Origin: Indioceanicola profundi
GTDB lineage: Bacteria > Pseudomonadota > Alphaproteobacteria > Azospirillales > Azospirillaceae
Direction of reading: 5' to 3'
Length of the DNA: 64,000 nucleotides
NCBI RefSeq assembly: GCF_003568845.1
Contig: NZ_CP030129.1
Location: 186,001 to 250,000 of the forward strand
Part shown: positions 40,218 through 51,946 of the stretch, in pieces
Layout of the letters: each line of letters opens with the position of its first letter
Position numbering within the stretch: position 1 is the stretch's first letter
Notes under the pieces: generated by a model
What the model was told of the DNA's origin: nothing
Databases searched by the model: none
Seen by the model: the letters and a program-made list of their open reading frames with translations, nothing else
Made by a program: the position numbers and the translations under genes

Positions 40218-40679
40218 CCCGCCGCACCTTCAGCCAAGTGCCAACCCTCCTGAGCAATGGCTCACCGCCAGCAACAGTGCGCTAAAGGCAGCAGCAGGCT
40301 TGTCTTACATTCGACACAGGCCCAACCACTTTTGGGATCATTCCGCTTGATCCTATTCAGAGATAGGCAGGCTCACGGCAGCCCAATACCGCCGAAGTCG
40401 CTGGGCTGCTGGTGCTGTGCAATCCACCTTCGCCCGGGTCTCTAGAACGCAGAGTTGGTTCCGAGTGTTCGGTCCTGTGGTGCGTTTTGCCAATTCTGCA
40501 ACAACATGTCGGCCGCCGTACGGCCGACCGCTCCGCGATACCGTCGCGCCAGCTTCCGTAATGCCCGGCGCGCGCTCTTAATGCGGGTCCTGACGTGATG
40601 GGGTGGACGGCCCCTGACCCAGCAAGAGTGCTGTGTGATGATATGGCTGTCGAGGAGCCACGTCTAAAGGAGCCGTCCC
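40218..40679. other. intergenic region before the IS110-type transposase
   Basis: About 460 bases, with no gene recognised. The right part, from about 40595, is probably the left end of the IS110-type element, which has no clear terminal inverted repeats. Confidence 0.5.
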
Positions 40680-41696
40680 ATGCAGGGTGTGACCACGGTC
40701 GGGCTCGATCTGGCCAAGAATGTCTTTCAGGTCCACGCGATTGATTCCGCGGGAAAGGTGCTGGCGCGCCGCCAACTCCGCCGCGCCGAAGTCTTGAGGT
40801 TTTTCTCGGCCCTGCCGCAGTGTCTCGTCGGCATGGAGGCCTGTGCATCGGCCCATCATTGGGCGCGGGAGCTGGTGGCATTAGGCCACGAGGTCCGCCT
40901 GATGCCGCCCGCTTACGTGAAACCCTATGTAAAGCGCGGCAAGACCGATGCCGCGGACGCGGAGGCGATCTGCGAGGCGGTAACGCGTCCGACCATGAGG
41001 TTCGTCGCGGTGAAGACGGTGGACCAGCAGGCGGTGCTGATGCTGCATAAGACGCGCGACCTCCTGGTGCGGCAGAGAACCATGCTGGTCAATGCCCTGC
41101 GGGGGCACCTGGCGGAATACGGGGTCGTGCACCGGCAAGGGGCCGTCGGTGTGGCCGCCGCGATCCAGGCACTGCACGAGGCCAGGGATGCCTTGCCCGA
41201 ACTCGCGCGGGACGCGCTGCACACCCTCGCGGACCAGCTGCGCGGCCTGTCAACTGAGATCGAGCGCATGGAGGCCCGGATTGTTGCTTGGCACCGGGGC
41301 AACGAGACCAGCAGGCGTCTGGCCACGATCCCGGGAATCGGCCCGATCACAGCGTCCGCCATTGCGGCGGCGGTGCCCGACGCCTCCCTGTTCCGCTCCG
41401 GGCGACAGTTTGCGGCGTGGCTGGGGCTGACGCCGCGCGCCCACAGTTCCGGTGGGAAAGAGCGGCTTGGCGGCATTAGCAAACAGGGCGACGGGTACCT
41501 GCGCCGCCTGCTGGTCGTCGGCGCGACGGCGATGGTCCGGCTGGCGCGCAAGAATGCCGAGCGCCAACCCTGGTTGGCTAGGTTGCTGGGACGCAAACCG
41601 GCCAAGGTCGCGGCGGTGGCGCTCGCGAACAAGATGGCGCGTGTCGCCTGGGCGGTGACGACGCGCAAGGAGGTCTACGCGGCTCCAGCCGCGTAG
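40680..41696 (+). mobile_element. IS110/IS1111-family transposase, intact
   Basis: The 338-residue protein has the N-terminal DEDD domain (TVGLDLAKNVFQVHAI, GKTDAADAEAI). The C-terminal Transposase_20 domain carries the helix-hairpin pattern IPGIGPITASAIAA and a conserved Ser region (RAHSSGGKERLGGISKQG). No frameshift is seen, so the element may be active. IS110 elements excise as circles and lack long inverted repeats, so the ends are not marked. Confidence 0.93.
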
Positions 41697-42092
41697 CCAG
41701 GGGCTGTTCCGGCCTTTCCCTTCCAAGGTCGGGGCGGTGGTGCGGGGTGGTGAGTGTTGATGACGGACCGGTCACGGCCGGGGATCGGGAAAGCCCAGGG
41801 GAGCACGGCGCCTTCGAGCGCGATGACGTGATTAGGGCCCCGATCCGCGGATTTCATCAGGGCCAGCAGCCATCGGCGCTGCGCGAACAGGCCGAACACA
41901 TGGATGCACCCGACCGGTGCTCATCAGGCGAAACCCCTTGCGCCACAGGGGCCGTCCACACATGTTTTCTCCTTCCAGCAGCAGGTGAGCTCCAGGATGA
42001 AGAGGTGACGGAGCCCTTGAGCTCCGTCCAAAGCACGGTGATCAACACTCAGATGGATAGACGCCGAGAACCGCGACAAGGAGACCGGCCGG
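41697..42092. other. right flank of the IS110-type element, no other gene
   Basis: About 400 bases. A plus-strand frame (41747-42106) has no known domain. The first part is likely the non-coding 3' end of the element, which in this family can specify a bridge-type RNA or recombination site, but I cannot fold it reliably. Confidence 0.45.
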
Positions 42093-42860
42093 TTAGTCCG
42101 GTGTAGAGTACTGGTCCATGAGCGCTTGGTAAGTCCCATCTGCACGGATGGCTGCAAGGCCTGCATTGAAATCGGCCGCGATGGAGGCCTCACGGAATGC
42201 CGCCGACCGAGGCGTTGGGGTGAAGAGCGGGTGAACCTTCCACTCCTTCCAAACGCCCATTGCCGCCATCGCCATTCGGAGATGATGCAACAGAATGCGC
42301 CGATCCCCGATGATCACATCGGTGCGGTCGTGAACTAGAGGGAGGGCCTGGCGGTCCTGATGACCTTCCTCGTGATAGGCGGCAAAGCTGGAAACCGCGT
42401 TGGCGAAGAGGGCCCCGAGTGCCTTGCGCGCACGCTGGAAGGCGTTGACCCGTAGCCCTGCCAGATCCGCCATTGAAGCGATGCTCAGCTGCCGGTCGGC
42501 CAGTGTGATCGCGACGTTGTGGTAGACGAGATAGGGCTCGCTCAGCGTGAATTGCGTTCCTTCCAGCGAAACAGCTGGTGCGATTGCATCCACGGCTGCC
42601 CGGTACAATGCCTGTACGAGGCGCGCATTCGGCCCGAAATAGGAAATGATCTCATGACCCGGCACCCGCATGGCCGCGGCGATGATTTCGTATTCCAAGC
42701 CGGAAACACGGCTGTCGGCGCCGACCTCCACCAGAGGGGCGGCTGGCCTGAAGCCGAATGGAACACGCCGCTGGCTTGCTGCTCCGGATGCGTCTGGGTG
42801 CAGCAAGGCTGCGGTGCCCAACCCGATGACCATAGCTCGTCGCGTGACCATATTCTGCAT
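42093..42860 (-). CDS. periplasmic solute-binding protein, family 3 type
   Basis: The 255-residue protein has a signal peptide (about 4-28, TRRAMVIGLGTAALL) and a two-lobe substrate-binding fold with GLEYEIIAAAM, LSEPYLVYHNVAITLAD and the end pattern ADGTYQALMDQYS. Members bind amino acids for ABC importers or serve as sensors. No permease or ATPase gene is nearby, so it is an orphan. GGAGGAG lies 13 bases before the ATG. Confidence 0.8.
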   Translation of the reverse strand: MQNMVTRRAMVIGLGTAALLHPDASGAASQRRVPFGFRPAAPLVEVGADSRVSGLEYEIIAAAMRVPGHEIISYFGPNARLVQALYRAAVDAIAPAVSLEGTQFTLSEPYLVYHNVAITLADRQLSIASMADLAGLRVNAFQRARKALGALFANAVSSFAAYHEEGHQDRQALPLVHDRTDVIIGDRRILLHHLRMAMAAMGVWKEWKVHPLFTPTPRSAAFREASIAADFNAGLAAIRADGTYQALMDQYSTPD

Positions 42861-43082
42861 TCGGCCGAGACCACTCCTCCGAGCCTACCGGCGGCGCGTT
42901 GAGTCCTACAGAGGACGTCAATTGAGAGGCATGCCGGTCTTGTGCGACGCGCAGGCGCTCACCCATGGTGAACATACTACGTGAATATGGGCCAATCTGC
43001 CTAAGACAGGTTAATGGTGATGCACCCTTAATAGCGTCCTGCCTCAAATCCGGGATTTGGCCGATTGAATGGAAATGAGACA

Positions 43083-43625
43083 ATGGGCGACACCTCTCTC
43101 GCCAGCGAGCCAGTGATACGATTGGGCGCCTTCCTGGGCGTCTTCACCGCCATGGCGGCCTGGGAAATGTTCGCTCCACGCCGACAGCAGGCCCATGGCC
43201 GGGGGCTGCGCTGGCCGAACAACCTCGGCATTGTCGTGGTCGACACGGTGCTGCTGCGGATCCTGTTCCCCACCGCGGCCGTTGGCATCGCCATCCTCGC
43301 CCAGGAGCGCAGCTGGGGCCTGTTCAATCTGGTCGAAGCTCCCAACTGGCTCGCCGTGCTGGCCTCGGTCCTGTTGCTCGACCTCGCCATCTACCTTCAG
43401 CACCGGCTTTTCCATGCGGTACCCGCCCTTTGGCGCCTGCATCGCATGCACCATGCCGACCTGGAGTTCGACGTCACGACTGGCCTGCGCTTCCATCCCG
43501 TGGAGATCCTGCTCTCCATGGCCATCAAGCTGGTGGTGGTCGCGGTGCTCGGCGCTCCGGCGGTGGCTGTTGCACACGCACAAGGCCGGCCGTTCCAATG
43601 TCGGCCAACTGGGCCGGGATCATAG
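43083..43625 (+). pseudogene. sterol desaturase/fatty acid hydroxylase family protein, 3' truncated
   Basis: Residues 1-160 fit the family: TM helices and the histidine boxes HRLFH and HRMHH, followed by FDVTTGLRFHPVEILLS. After GAPAVAV (about 43565) the sequence changes abruptly and the third histidine box is missing. Full-length members are about 260-300 residues. The junction coincides with the truncated end of the CopL-like gene on the other strand, so a deletion joined two genes tail to tail. Confidence 0.82.
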
Positions 43626-43923
43626 CGCACATGGCGAAGCAGGACATGCCGTTCATTGCCTGGCACGATCCGGACTGGTCATCCTGGTGGGCAGATCCCG
43701 GCTGCTCGGCATCAGTGTCCTGGGCAGCTGCCTGGGACACTGATGCCATATCAGCCGTGGAACTGCAGGGCACAGTCATCGGGGCGGCCATTGCAGGCGT
43801 AGCCGTCGCGGCAGCTCCAGTGGCATGCACCAGAGCCAGGACAAGCATCAGGCACAAGCCAACAGCACGCCGCAGCCGATGGCGCGCGCTGATCATGTTG
43901 CTGTGCAGGGCTTGAATCCTCAT
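43525..43923 (-). CDS. secreted CopL-like protein, probably truncated
   Basis: The 132-codon frame has a signal peptide (about 10-37, ALVHATGAAA), a Gln/Asp-rich middle and the patch CQAMNGMSCFAMCAMIP. The last dozen residues, which should lead to a PYPPR-type end, are encoded by the reverse strand of the broken desaturase gene. It therefore lost its natural C-terminus. It is divergent from the next CopL-like gene. Confidence 0.6.
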   Translation of the reverse strand: MRIQALHSNMISARHRLRRAVGLCLMLVLALVHATGAAATATPAMAAPMTVPCSSTADMASVSQAAAQDTDAEQPGSAHQDDQSGSCQAMNGMSCFAMCAMIPAQLADIGTAGLVRVQQPPPERRAPRPPPA

Positions 43924-44139
43924 AGCGCCTAAGATAGTGGGCGGCAGCCACTTTGAAAAGTGTCGTGGTTGGGAGCGCCCAGGTGCAGGGTTCCGTTGCG
44001 TAAGGAAGAGGCGCTGCAGATGACTTTCCGCGCGACATTCTCACCCGCCCGGTACGAGGGCCGGATACGGTTTCAAGGGACCTTGAAAAAGGGGCTTGAA
44101 AAGTCCTCTCAGCAGATCGATCTTAAGGACATGCGCGCC

Positions 44140-44523
44140 ATGACCCGCATATTCGCCGTGATCGCTGTCCTTGTGATGGCCATAACCGGCGTTGGATCAG
44201 CCTCCGGACAGGTGGCGATGGCGCACGCATATTCCGCACAGTCAGGTTTGCCCACTGCGCCAAGTGCCGGGACGTCTGTCGACGAAGCTTCGGCGCTGCA
44301 GTCCGGAAAGATGGCCGAGCAGGCTGCTCATTCCGGCCCCTGCACGGACAACCAGATGTCGCTGGCCGACTGCATCGGTGTCTGCGCACCAGCATCCGTT
44401 CTTCCGGCTGCGAGCACCTTCCAGCGGGCATCCCTGCCCGTCGACCGGATCATCATGAATGATCCTGTGCGCGGTGCTGACCGCCAGCCCGACCCCTATC
44501 CCCCCCGATCCGATTTGGCCTGA
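44140..44523 (+). CDS. small secreted CopL-like protein
   Basis: The 127-residue protein has a signal peptide (about 1-25), a segment with CTDNQMSLADCIGVCAP and the end RQPDPYPPRSDLA. The end matches that of the protein at 58106 (DPEPYPPRSI). AAGGA lies 11 bases before the chosen ATG. It starts a run of plus-strand genes leading to the second YHS ATPase. Confidence 0.7.
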   Translation: MTRIFAVIAVLVMAITGVGSASGQVAMAHAYSAQSGLPTAPSAGTSVDEASALQSGKMAEQAAHSGPCTDNQMSLADCIGVCAPASVLPAASTFQRASLPVDRIIMNDPVRGADRQPDPYPPRSDLA

Positions 44524-44673
44524 CCGCACCGGGCAAACTCCGCTCGTACCGCGGCTCGTGGCCCCCGGTCTTTGCTGCTGATCTCTTTCTTCGGTGCCTG
44601 CTCCTGCAAGGCGTGCCTGAAAGCTCTGGGATACAGCTGAAGTCCGCGTGGCCCTATCTGTGGCCCTGAGGAG

Positions 44674-44692
44674 GGCAGACCTCCTCAAAACG
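44674..44692. repeat. short inverted repeat ahead of a small membrane protein gene
   Basis: GAGGAGG and CCTCCTC flank GCAGA about 15 bases before the start of the next gene. The hairpin could hide or expose its ribosome site. Weak evidence. Confidence 0.35.
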
Positions 44693-44706
44693 GATTGGAT
44701 TCTCAC

Positions 44707-44976
44707 ATGAGTATCTCTTGCCAGACCGCCTCTAGAAAGGCGGAGGCCGGGTGTGGTGAACGCACGCCCTCCAGCCGGATCCTCTTGATTGGTGGCGGGG
44801 CACTCACCGTCGGCGCGCTCGCCCTAGGTTGGCCTTATCTGGCTGCAGCTGGACTCGTTCCGCTGGTCCTTAGCGTGCTGCCCTGCCTGGCCATGTGCGC
44901 GCTCCATCTCTGCCGTCGTCCGGGTGCCAAGCCGGAGGATGCGGCCAGCACTGCCCTGAATGGCGGGCAAGGCTAG
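44707..44976 (+). CDS. small two-helix membrane protein of copper clusters
   Basis: The 89-residue protein has two hydrophobic helices (about 22-40 and 44-68) with LPCLAMCALHLC at the end of the second. This resembles short membrane proteins seen beside copper ATPases. I know no biochemical role. It lies between a CopL-like gene and two Met/His-rich exported proteins on the same strand. Confidence 0.6.
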   Translation: MSISCQTASRKAEAGCGERTPSSRILLIGGGALTVGALALGWPYLAAAGLVPLVLSVLPCLAMCALHLCRRPGAKPEDAASTALNGGQG

Positions 44977-45082
44977 ACCCACCGACCCGCTGTCCGTTGG
45001 CCTGCCCCGATCCGCTCCATACCGCTGCGGAACGGGTCAGCGGCACCGCCCGAAAGCAACCCCCGATTCAAAGGATTTAGCC

Positions 45083-45427
45083 ATGCGTACCAACCGTATC
45101 GCCATCTCTCTTATCGCTCTCACAGCTACACTCGCTGGAGCCGGCCTGGCCCAGGCCAAAGGCCAGAGGGAGCCCTTTGCCAATGCCCGCGAGCGGGCAG
45201 AGGCTACCCAGGATGCTCAGGCCACTGCGACCACGTCATCCGGGGCAATGCCGCAGACCGAGGCGCACAGCGCTGAAGGTCACCACGGAATGATGATGGG
45301 AGGCATGGGTCAGGGCCAGATGGGCGACATGATGGCCATGATGGAACACTGTCAGGCCATGATGAAGGACATGCGTGGCTCCGACAGCGGTGGAACGCCT
45401 AGCCCCGACGCGTCGAGCGGCCGCTAA
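45083..45427 (+). CDS. Met/His-rich secreted protein
   Basis: The 114-residue protein has a signal peptide (about 1-23, GLAQA). A Met-rich segment follows (HHGMMMGGMGQGQMGDMM), ending EHCQAMMKDMR. The content suggests periplasmic copper binding. The next gene product shares the ending pattern CHAMMADM, so the two are related in design. AAGGA precedes the ATG. Confidence 0.7.
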   Translation: MRTNRIAISLIALTATLAGAGLAQAKGQREPFANARERAEATQDAQATATTSSGAMPQTEAHSAEGHHGMMMGGMGQGQMGDMMAMMEHCQAMMKDMRGSDSGGTPSPDASSGR

Positions 45428-45616
45428 GCCGCACAGGGGCGGGGATGAACTCCGCGCCGCCATTCACCAATCCCAAACGGTCAAGTCATGCCCGCAGATG
45501 CGGAACTGACTTGGACATGATTACAGAAAGCGGCTGCAGGCAGCGCCGGGCCGCAGCTTTCCAACCCTGGACGCGCTTGCAAAGCGGCGCGTCAAACAAT
45601 CGCAAGGACATCAAAC

Positions 45617-46027
45617 ATGCGCACCACCCTCATTGCTTCTGTCGTCGCCCTGTTCGCCGCTGCCGGTGCTAGCCAGGCGCTCGCGGCACCTCCTGCCGCA
45701 ACGGCCGCACAGATTGAAGTCTCGATCCCGTCTCACGTGACCGGGGCAGCGCGCGAACAGGTCCTGGACTTGCTTAGCAGTGCCCAAATTGCCGAAACCA
45801 GCGGAGATGACGTCCTGGCAAGGAGCTGGCGCCGACTTGCCCTCGCCGAAATTGCTACGGCTTCAGGCGACGGGGCGGATACCATCGCAAACAGCCAGAC
45901 CGCCCGCATGCAGAGTATGGATCACCAGCGGATGATCAATCTGACAGCCGCGATGAAAGAGTGCCACGCGATGATGGCAGATATGCACGGTGCTGGCGCT
46001 AACGCCAAGCTGAAGCCGGCGAGCTAA
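45617..46027 (+). CDS. secreted protein with Met/His C-terminal segment
   Basis: The 136-residue protein has a signal peptide (about 1-23, SQALA), a helical domain ([19 protein letters not shown]) and the end [17 protein letters not shown] do not recognise the fold. It is followed by a strong terminator, so it closes the small-gene run that begins at 44140. Confidence 0.7.
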   Translation: MRTTLIASVVALFAAAGASQALAAPPAATAAQIEVSIPSHVTGAAREQVLDLLSSAQIAETSGDDVLARSWRRLALAEIATASGDGADTIANSQTARMQSMDHQRMINLTAAMKECHAMMADMHGAGANAKLKPAS

Positions 46028-46032
46028 GTTCA

Positions 46033-46063
46033 GAAGGGGGCGGGAAGTAGTCCCGCCCCCTTC
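46033..46063 (+). terminator. strong hairpin terminator
   Basis: GAAGGGGGCGGGA (46033-46045) pairs perfectly over 13 bases with TCCCGCCCCCTTC (46051-46063) around AGTAG. It is followed by TTCATT-type sequence and separates the small secreted genes from the ATPase. Confidence 0.88.
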
Positions 46064-46226
46064 ATTCATTCAGACACAGGCTCAACCGGCGAGAACACAA
46101 TCAGTTGGGCAGATGCCGGACGGACCAGCTGGCAATTGTTTCGCACGGATGTTGTTCATATTCACGAGCAACACCAAAGCGGAGCAGTTCCGTTGGCAAC
46201 CTCCGGACACTTGGAAGGGTTTCAAC

Positions 46227-48647
<2,421 letters not shown>

Positions 48648-48658
48648 GGGAGTTATCC

Positions 48659-49492
48659 ATGGGCGGCATCCCATTTCCCGATATCGACCCGGTCGCCCTT
48701 GAGATCGGACCTCTGGTAATCCGCTGGTATGCGCTGGCCTATCTTGCGGGCTTCCTGCTCGGCTGGCGGTATGCGATGCGGCTGGCCCGAACCAAGCCGG
48801 GCCAGCCCACGGCTGACGATATGGACGATTTTCTGACCTGGGCGATCGTCGGCGTGATCCTGGGCGGCCGTATCGGCTATGTGCTGTTCTATGACGTCTC
48901 CAGCTACGTCGAGGAGCCGCTGCGCATCCTAATGGTCTGGAAGGGCGGCATGTCCTTTCATGGTGGACTGCTCGGGGTTACCGCGGCAGGACTGATCTTT
49001 TCACTGCGCCGCGGCATCCATCCGCTGGCACTAGGAGACGTGCTGGCGGTTGTTGCGCCCATCGGTCTACTTTTCGGGCGCATTGCCAATTTTGTGAACG
49101 GAGAGCTATACGGCCGAGTAACGGATGTTCCCTGGGGCGTGGTCTTCCCCCACGGAGGTCCGCTCGCCCGCCACCCGAGCCAGCTGTACGAGGCGCTCCT
49201 GGAAGGGCTTGTGCTGCTGATCGTCATGGCCGTTTTGGCCCGACGCCCGGCACTCCGGGAGCGTAACGGCTTCCTGACCGGAGCTTTCCTGACGGGCTAC
49301 GGATTGAGCCGGTTCGCCGTCGAATTCTTCCGCGAACCCGACGCGCAGCTTGGATTCCTCTTTGCGGGAACTACCATGGGACAGCTGCTGTCAATACCGC
49401 TGATTCTCATCGGTCTGGTTCTGATCCTGGTGGCGAAATCACCGATCGAAGATCGCCAGACCAGGGTGGGTGTCCACAGGAATGCGCGATAG
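48659..49492 (+). CDS. lgt: prolipoprotein diacylglyceryl transferase
   Basis: The 277-residue membrane enzyme shows the Lgt signatures SFHGGLLG, the GRIANFVNGELYGR motif with its essential Arg/Asn, and RHPSQLYEA. It attaches diacylglycerol to the lipobox Cys of lipoproteins. An lgt gene is essential and normally chromosomal near other genes; a copy 11 bases after a copper ATPase is typical of metal islands and may be an accessory one. Confidence 0.95.
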   Translation: MGGIPFPDIDPVALEIGPLVIRWYALAYLAGFLLGWRYAMRLARTKPGQPTADDMDDFLTWAIVGVILGGRIGYVLFYDVSSYVEEPLRILMVWKGGMSFHGGLLGVTAAGLIFSLRRGIHPLALGDVLAVVAPIGLLFGRIANFVNGELYGRVTDVPWGVVFPHGGPLARHPSQLYEALLEGLVLLIVMAVLARRPALRERNGFLTGAFLTGYGLSRFAVEFFREPDAQLGFLFAGTTMGQLLSIPLILIGLVLILVAKSPIEDRQTRVGVHRNAR

Positions 49493-49747
49493 CTGGCGGG
49501 ATCGCACTTACCATGCCGAAGCTCATCCACCCACCCCGTGCCGAGGTGCGGTGCGGCCATGAGGTCCGCTCTCGGCGGAAAGGGCGCCAGACGGCACCGG
49601 GAAGGGCCATGAACCTCCGGATTCAGAACCTGCGGTCGGATCGGAAGCGGGACTGATCGCTGCCCGTTTTCATATCCCCCGGGGGGCTGGCGCAATCCCT
49701 GTTCTGGCATGGCTCTGCCCTGATGTTCAACACTCGCGAGGACCCGG

Positions 49748-50869
49748 ATGGACCAGTTTTCTGAAGCGCTTGTCACTGCCGCGGGCATGCTCTGGAAGTC
49801 ATTGTGGGCCTTGATCTTCGGGTACATCATCTCGGCAGGCATTCAGGTCCTCGTGACGCGCCGGCAGATGGCGCGGGCGTTGGGGGAGAGAAGTGTCCGG
49901 CAGACCGGGCTTGCCGCGCTGTTCGGGTTCATCTCCTCCTCCTGCTCCTTCGCCGCGCTTGCGGCGTCCCGCTCCGTGCTGGCCAAGGGAGCGCATCCCG
50001 TAAACTCTATTACCTTTCTGATCGCCTCGACGAATTTGGTGATCGAGCTCGGGATTGTGCTCTGGGTGTTGCTCGGCTGGCGCTTCACCTTGGCCAACTT
50101 TCTGCTGGGCATCATTATGATCGTTTATGCCCACCTGCTGACGCGAATATGGCTGCCGAAAAAGCTCAGCGAAGAAGGGCGTCGCAAAGCCGAGGCCACG
50201 CAAAAGGCTGAGGAAGGCATGGGCGGGGGAGAGATCAAGGGCGGCTGGAAGGAGAAGTTGTCCTCAAGAGCAGGTTGGGAGCAGATCTCCGCTGCGTTCT
50301 TCATGGAATGGGGAATGGTCTGGAAGGAGATCCTGATCGGATTCACGATAGCCGGGTTCATCTCGGTGTACGTGCCCCAGGAGGTGTGGAACGCGCTGTT
50401 CATCAAGGGGGACGGGGATAACTCAGGGCTTCCCTTCTGGGCAGTCTTGGAAAATGCTGCGATTGCTCCTGTTGTTGCGTTTTTTACTTTCATCGGCTCC
50501 ATGGGGAATGTCCCTCTCGCAGCCATGCTGTGGTCTCGTGACGTCAGTTTCGGCGGGGTCATGTCATTCCTGGGCGCCGACCTCGTTGCCGCTACTGTCA
50601 TCTGGGTCCACGTCAAATATTACGGCTGGCGATACGCTGCCTACCTGTCGGGACTGCTGTATCTGTGCATGGTCGCTGCCGGGCTGACTGTGCACTACCT
50701 GTTCGCCGCAGTTGGAGCCATTCCATCAGAGCGGCCTGCGCTGAGCGAAATGGTCCGCTTCGGAATCGACCATACTTTCTACCTGAACCTTGTCTTTCTT
50801 GCGTTGGCAGCAGCTCTGGCGTGGCTGCATTTTTGGGGTGGCCGCTCTCGTGCGGGCAGAACAGCGTAG
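49748..50869 (+). CDS. UPF0718/ArsP-type permease
   Basis: The 373-residue protein has about eight TM helices. It contains the family patterns GFISSSCSFAALAASRSVLAKGA and a loop of basic/acidic residues (about 140-180), then ENAAIAPVVAFFTFIGSMGNVPLA. Relatives (YraQ, ArsP) export trivalent organoarsenicals or are uncharacterised. A metal or metalloid substrate fits the setting but is not proven. Confidence 0.85.
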   Translation: MDQFSEALVTAAGMLWKSLWALIFGYIISAGIQVLVTRRQMARALGERSVRQTGLAALFGFISSSCSFAALAASRSVLAKGAHPVNSITFLIASTNLVIELGIVLWVLLGWRFTLANFLLGIIMIVYAHLLTRIWLPKKLSEEGRRKAEATQKAEEGMGGGEIKGGWKEKLSSRAGWEQISAAFFMEWGMVWKEILIGFTIAGFISVYVPQEVWNALFIKGDGDNSGLPFWAVLENAAIAPVVAFFTFIGSMGNVPLAAMLWSRDVSFGGVMSFLGADLVAATVIWVHVKYYGWRYAAYLSGLLYLCMVAAGLTVHYLFAAVGAIPSERPALSEMVRFGIDHTFYLNLVFLALAAALAWLHFWGGRSRAGRTA

Positions 50870-50904
50870 CCGCTCTTCGGCGTTCGTCTGCGGCAAGAGG
50901 GCGT

Positions 50905-51570
50905 TTAGTGGTTTTGCCTGCGCCAGTCGCGGAGCAGCTTGAATGCAACCGGCAGAAGGGTAATGCCACCTACGAGAACGGCGACGAGCAGCATGCGGTC
51001 GGATTCGGCTTCAATCAGGTGCTCACCGAAATAGGCTAAAGCGAAACTGATCGGCACCACGCCCGCGAGGGTCGCCAGGGCAAAGCGCAGGAACGACAGG
51101 GGTGACAGACCGGCAGCGTAACTGACGGCGTCGAAGGACAGAAAAGGCACCAGTCGGCTTGCGAACACGACACCCATCAGGGCGGCCTGCGACCGCTCCT
51201 TCTTCAGAAAGGACAGGCGGCCATCCAGCTTGCGTTCCACCGCCTCGTATCCCAGCCAACGGGCAATGCCAAACGCGATCAGCGCTCCGGCTTCCGCGCC
51301 CAGCACGATCCATACCGTTCCCCAGACAGGGCCGTACGCGGCACCCGCGGCCAGCGCGATCGGCCCGCTGGGAATTGGGCTCATCACGATGGCGAGAACC
51401 ATCAGGGCGATGACGATCAGCGGCCCCCAAACGCCCAGTTCGAGGATGAACTGCTGCAAGTCCGCCCTGTTGCTGAGCACGAAGAGGTATCCTGATTCCC
51501 GCAGGAGCCAATACGCTCCACCAAGTAGAAGCAACATCGCCAGCGCGAGAATGACCTTACGTCTCGACAA
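50905..51570 (-). CDS. TVP38/TMEM64 (VTT-domain) membrane protein
   Basis: The 221-residue protein has a VTT domain with GPIALAAGAAYGPVWGTV and LVPFLSFDAVSYAAGLSPLSF, and TM helices at about 7-25, 47-70, 80-105, 150-175 and 188-210. Family members are linked to lipid scrambling or membrane homeostasis. It is often near mercury or copper genes. It is convergent with the permease. Confidence 0.88.
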   Translation of the reverse strand: MSRRKVILALAMLLLLGGAYWLLRESGYLFVLSNRADLQQFILELGVWGPLIVIALMVLAIVMSPIPSGPIALAAGAAYGPVWGTVWIVLGAEAGALIAFGIARWLGYEAVERKLDGRLSFLKKERSQAALMGVVFASRLVPFLSFDAVSYAAGLSPLSFLRFALATLAGVVPISFALAYFGEHLIEAESDRMLLVAVLVGGITLLPVAFKLLRDWRRQNH

Positions 51571-51946
51571 ACAGGAATACTCCGCATTGAGGCAATCTGC
51601 TCACCAGCTCCCGGCGTCGGCGCGACAATCAGGGCGTTTGTCTTGCAGACAACAGTCTGAACCGACTGGCAAGCAGCCGGTTCCATCAATATTTGCCTTG
51701 GCGGCACGGCGATCATTTTCTACGGCCTCTGTTGGGAGGGCGGTTGATCACCGGCTAGAAGTCGAAATGGAAATTGTGGGCTCAGTATTCCTGGCCATGA
51801 CAGTGCTGATGGCATCCGCCATGCCCGCCACTGTCGTCGCCCCGGCATCTGTACCGCGGTTGCCGTCGCAGCCTCCAGGGCAAACCATGATGCCGGGCGG
51901 CATGATGATTTGATCCTGAAGGAGCAGACGACACAACCGACAGCGC
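51571..51946. other. intergenic region with possible His/Cys-rich remnant
   Basis: About 375 bases. On the minus strand near 51765-51860 one frame ends in GGHGGCHQHCHGQEY and another reads IMVCPGGCDG. Neither has a good start. This may be a decayed small metal-binding gene. Confidence 0.35.
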
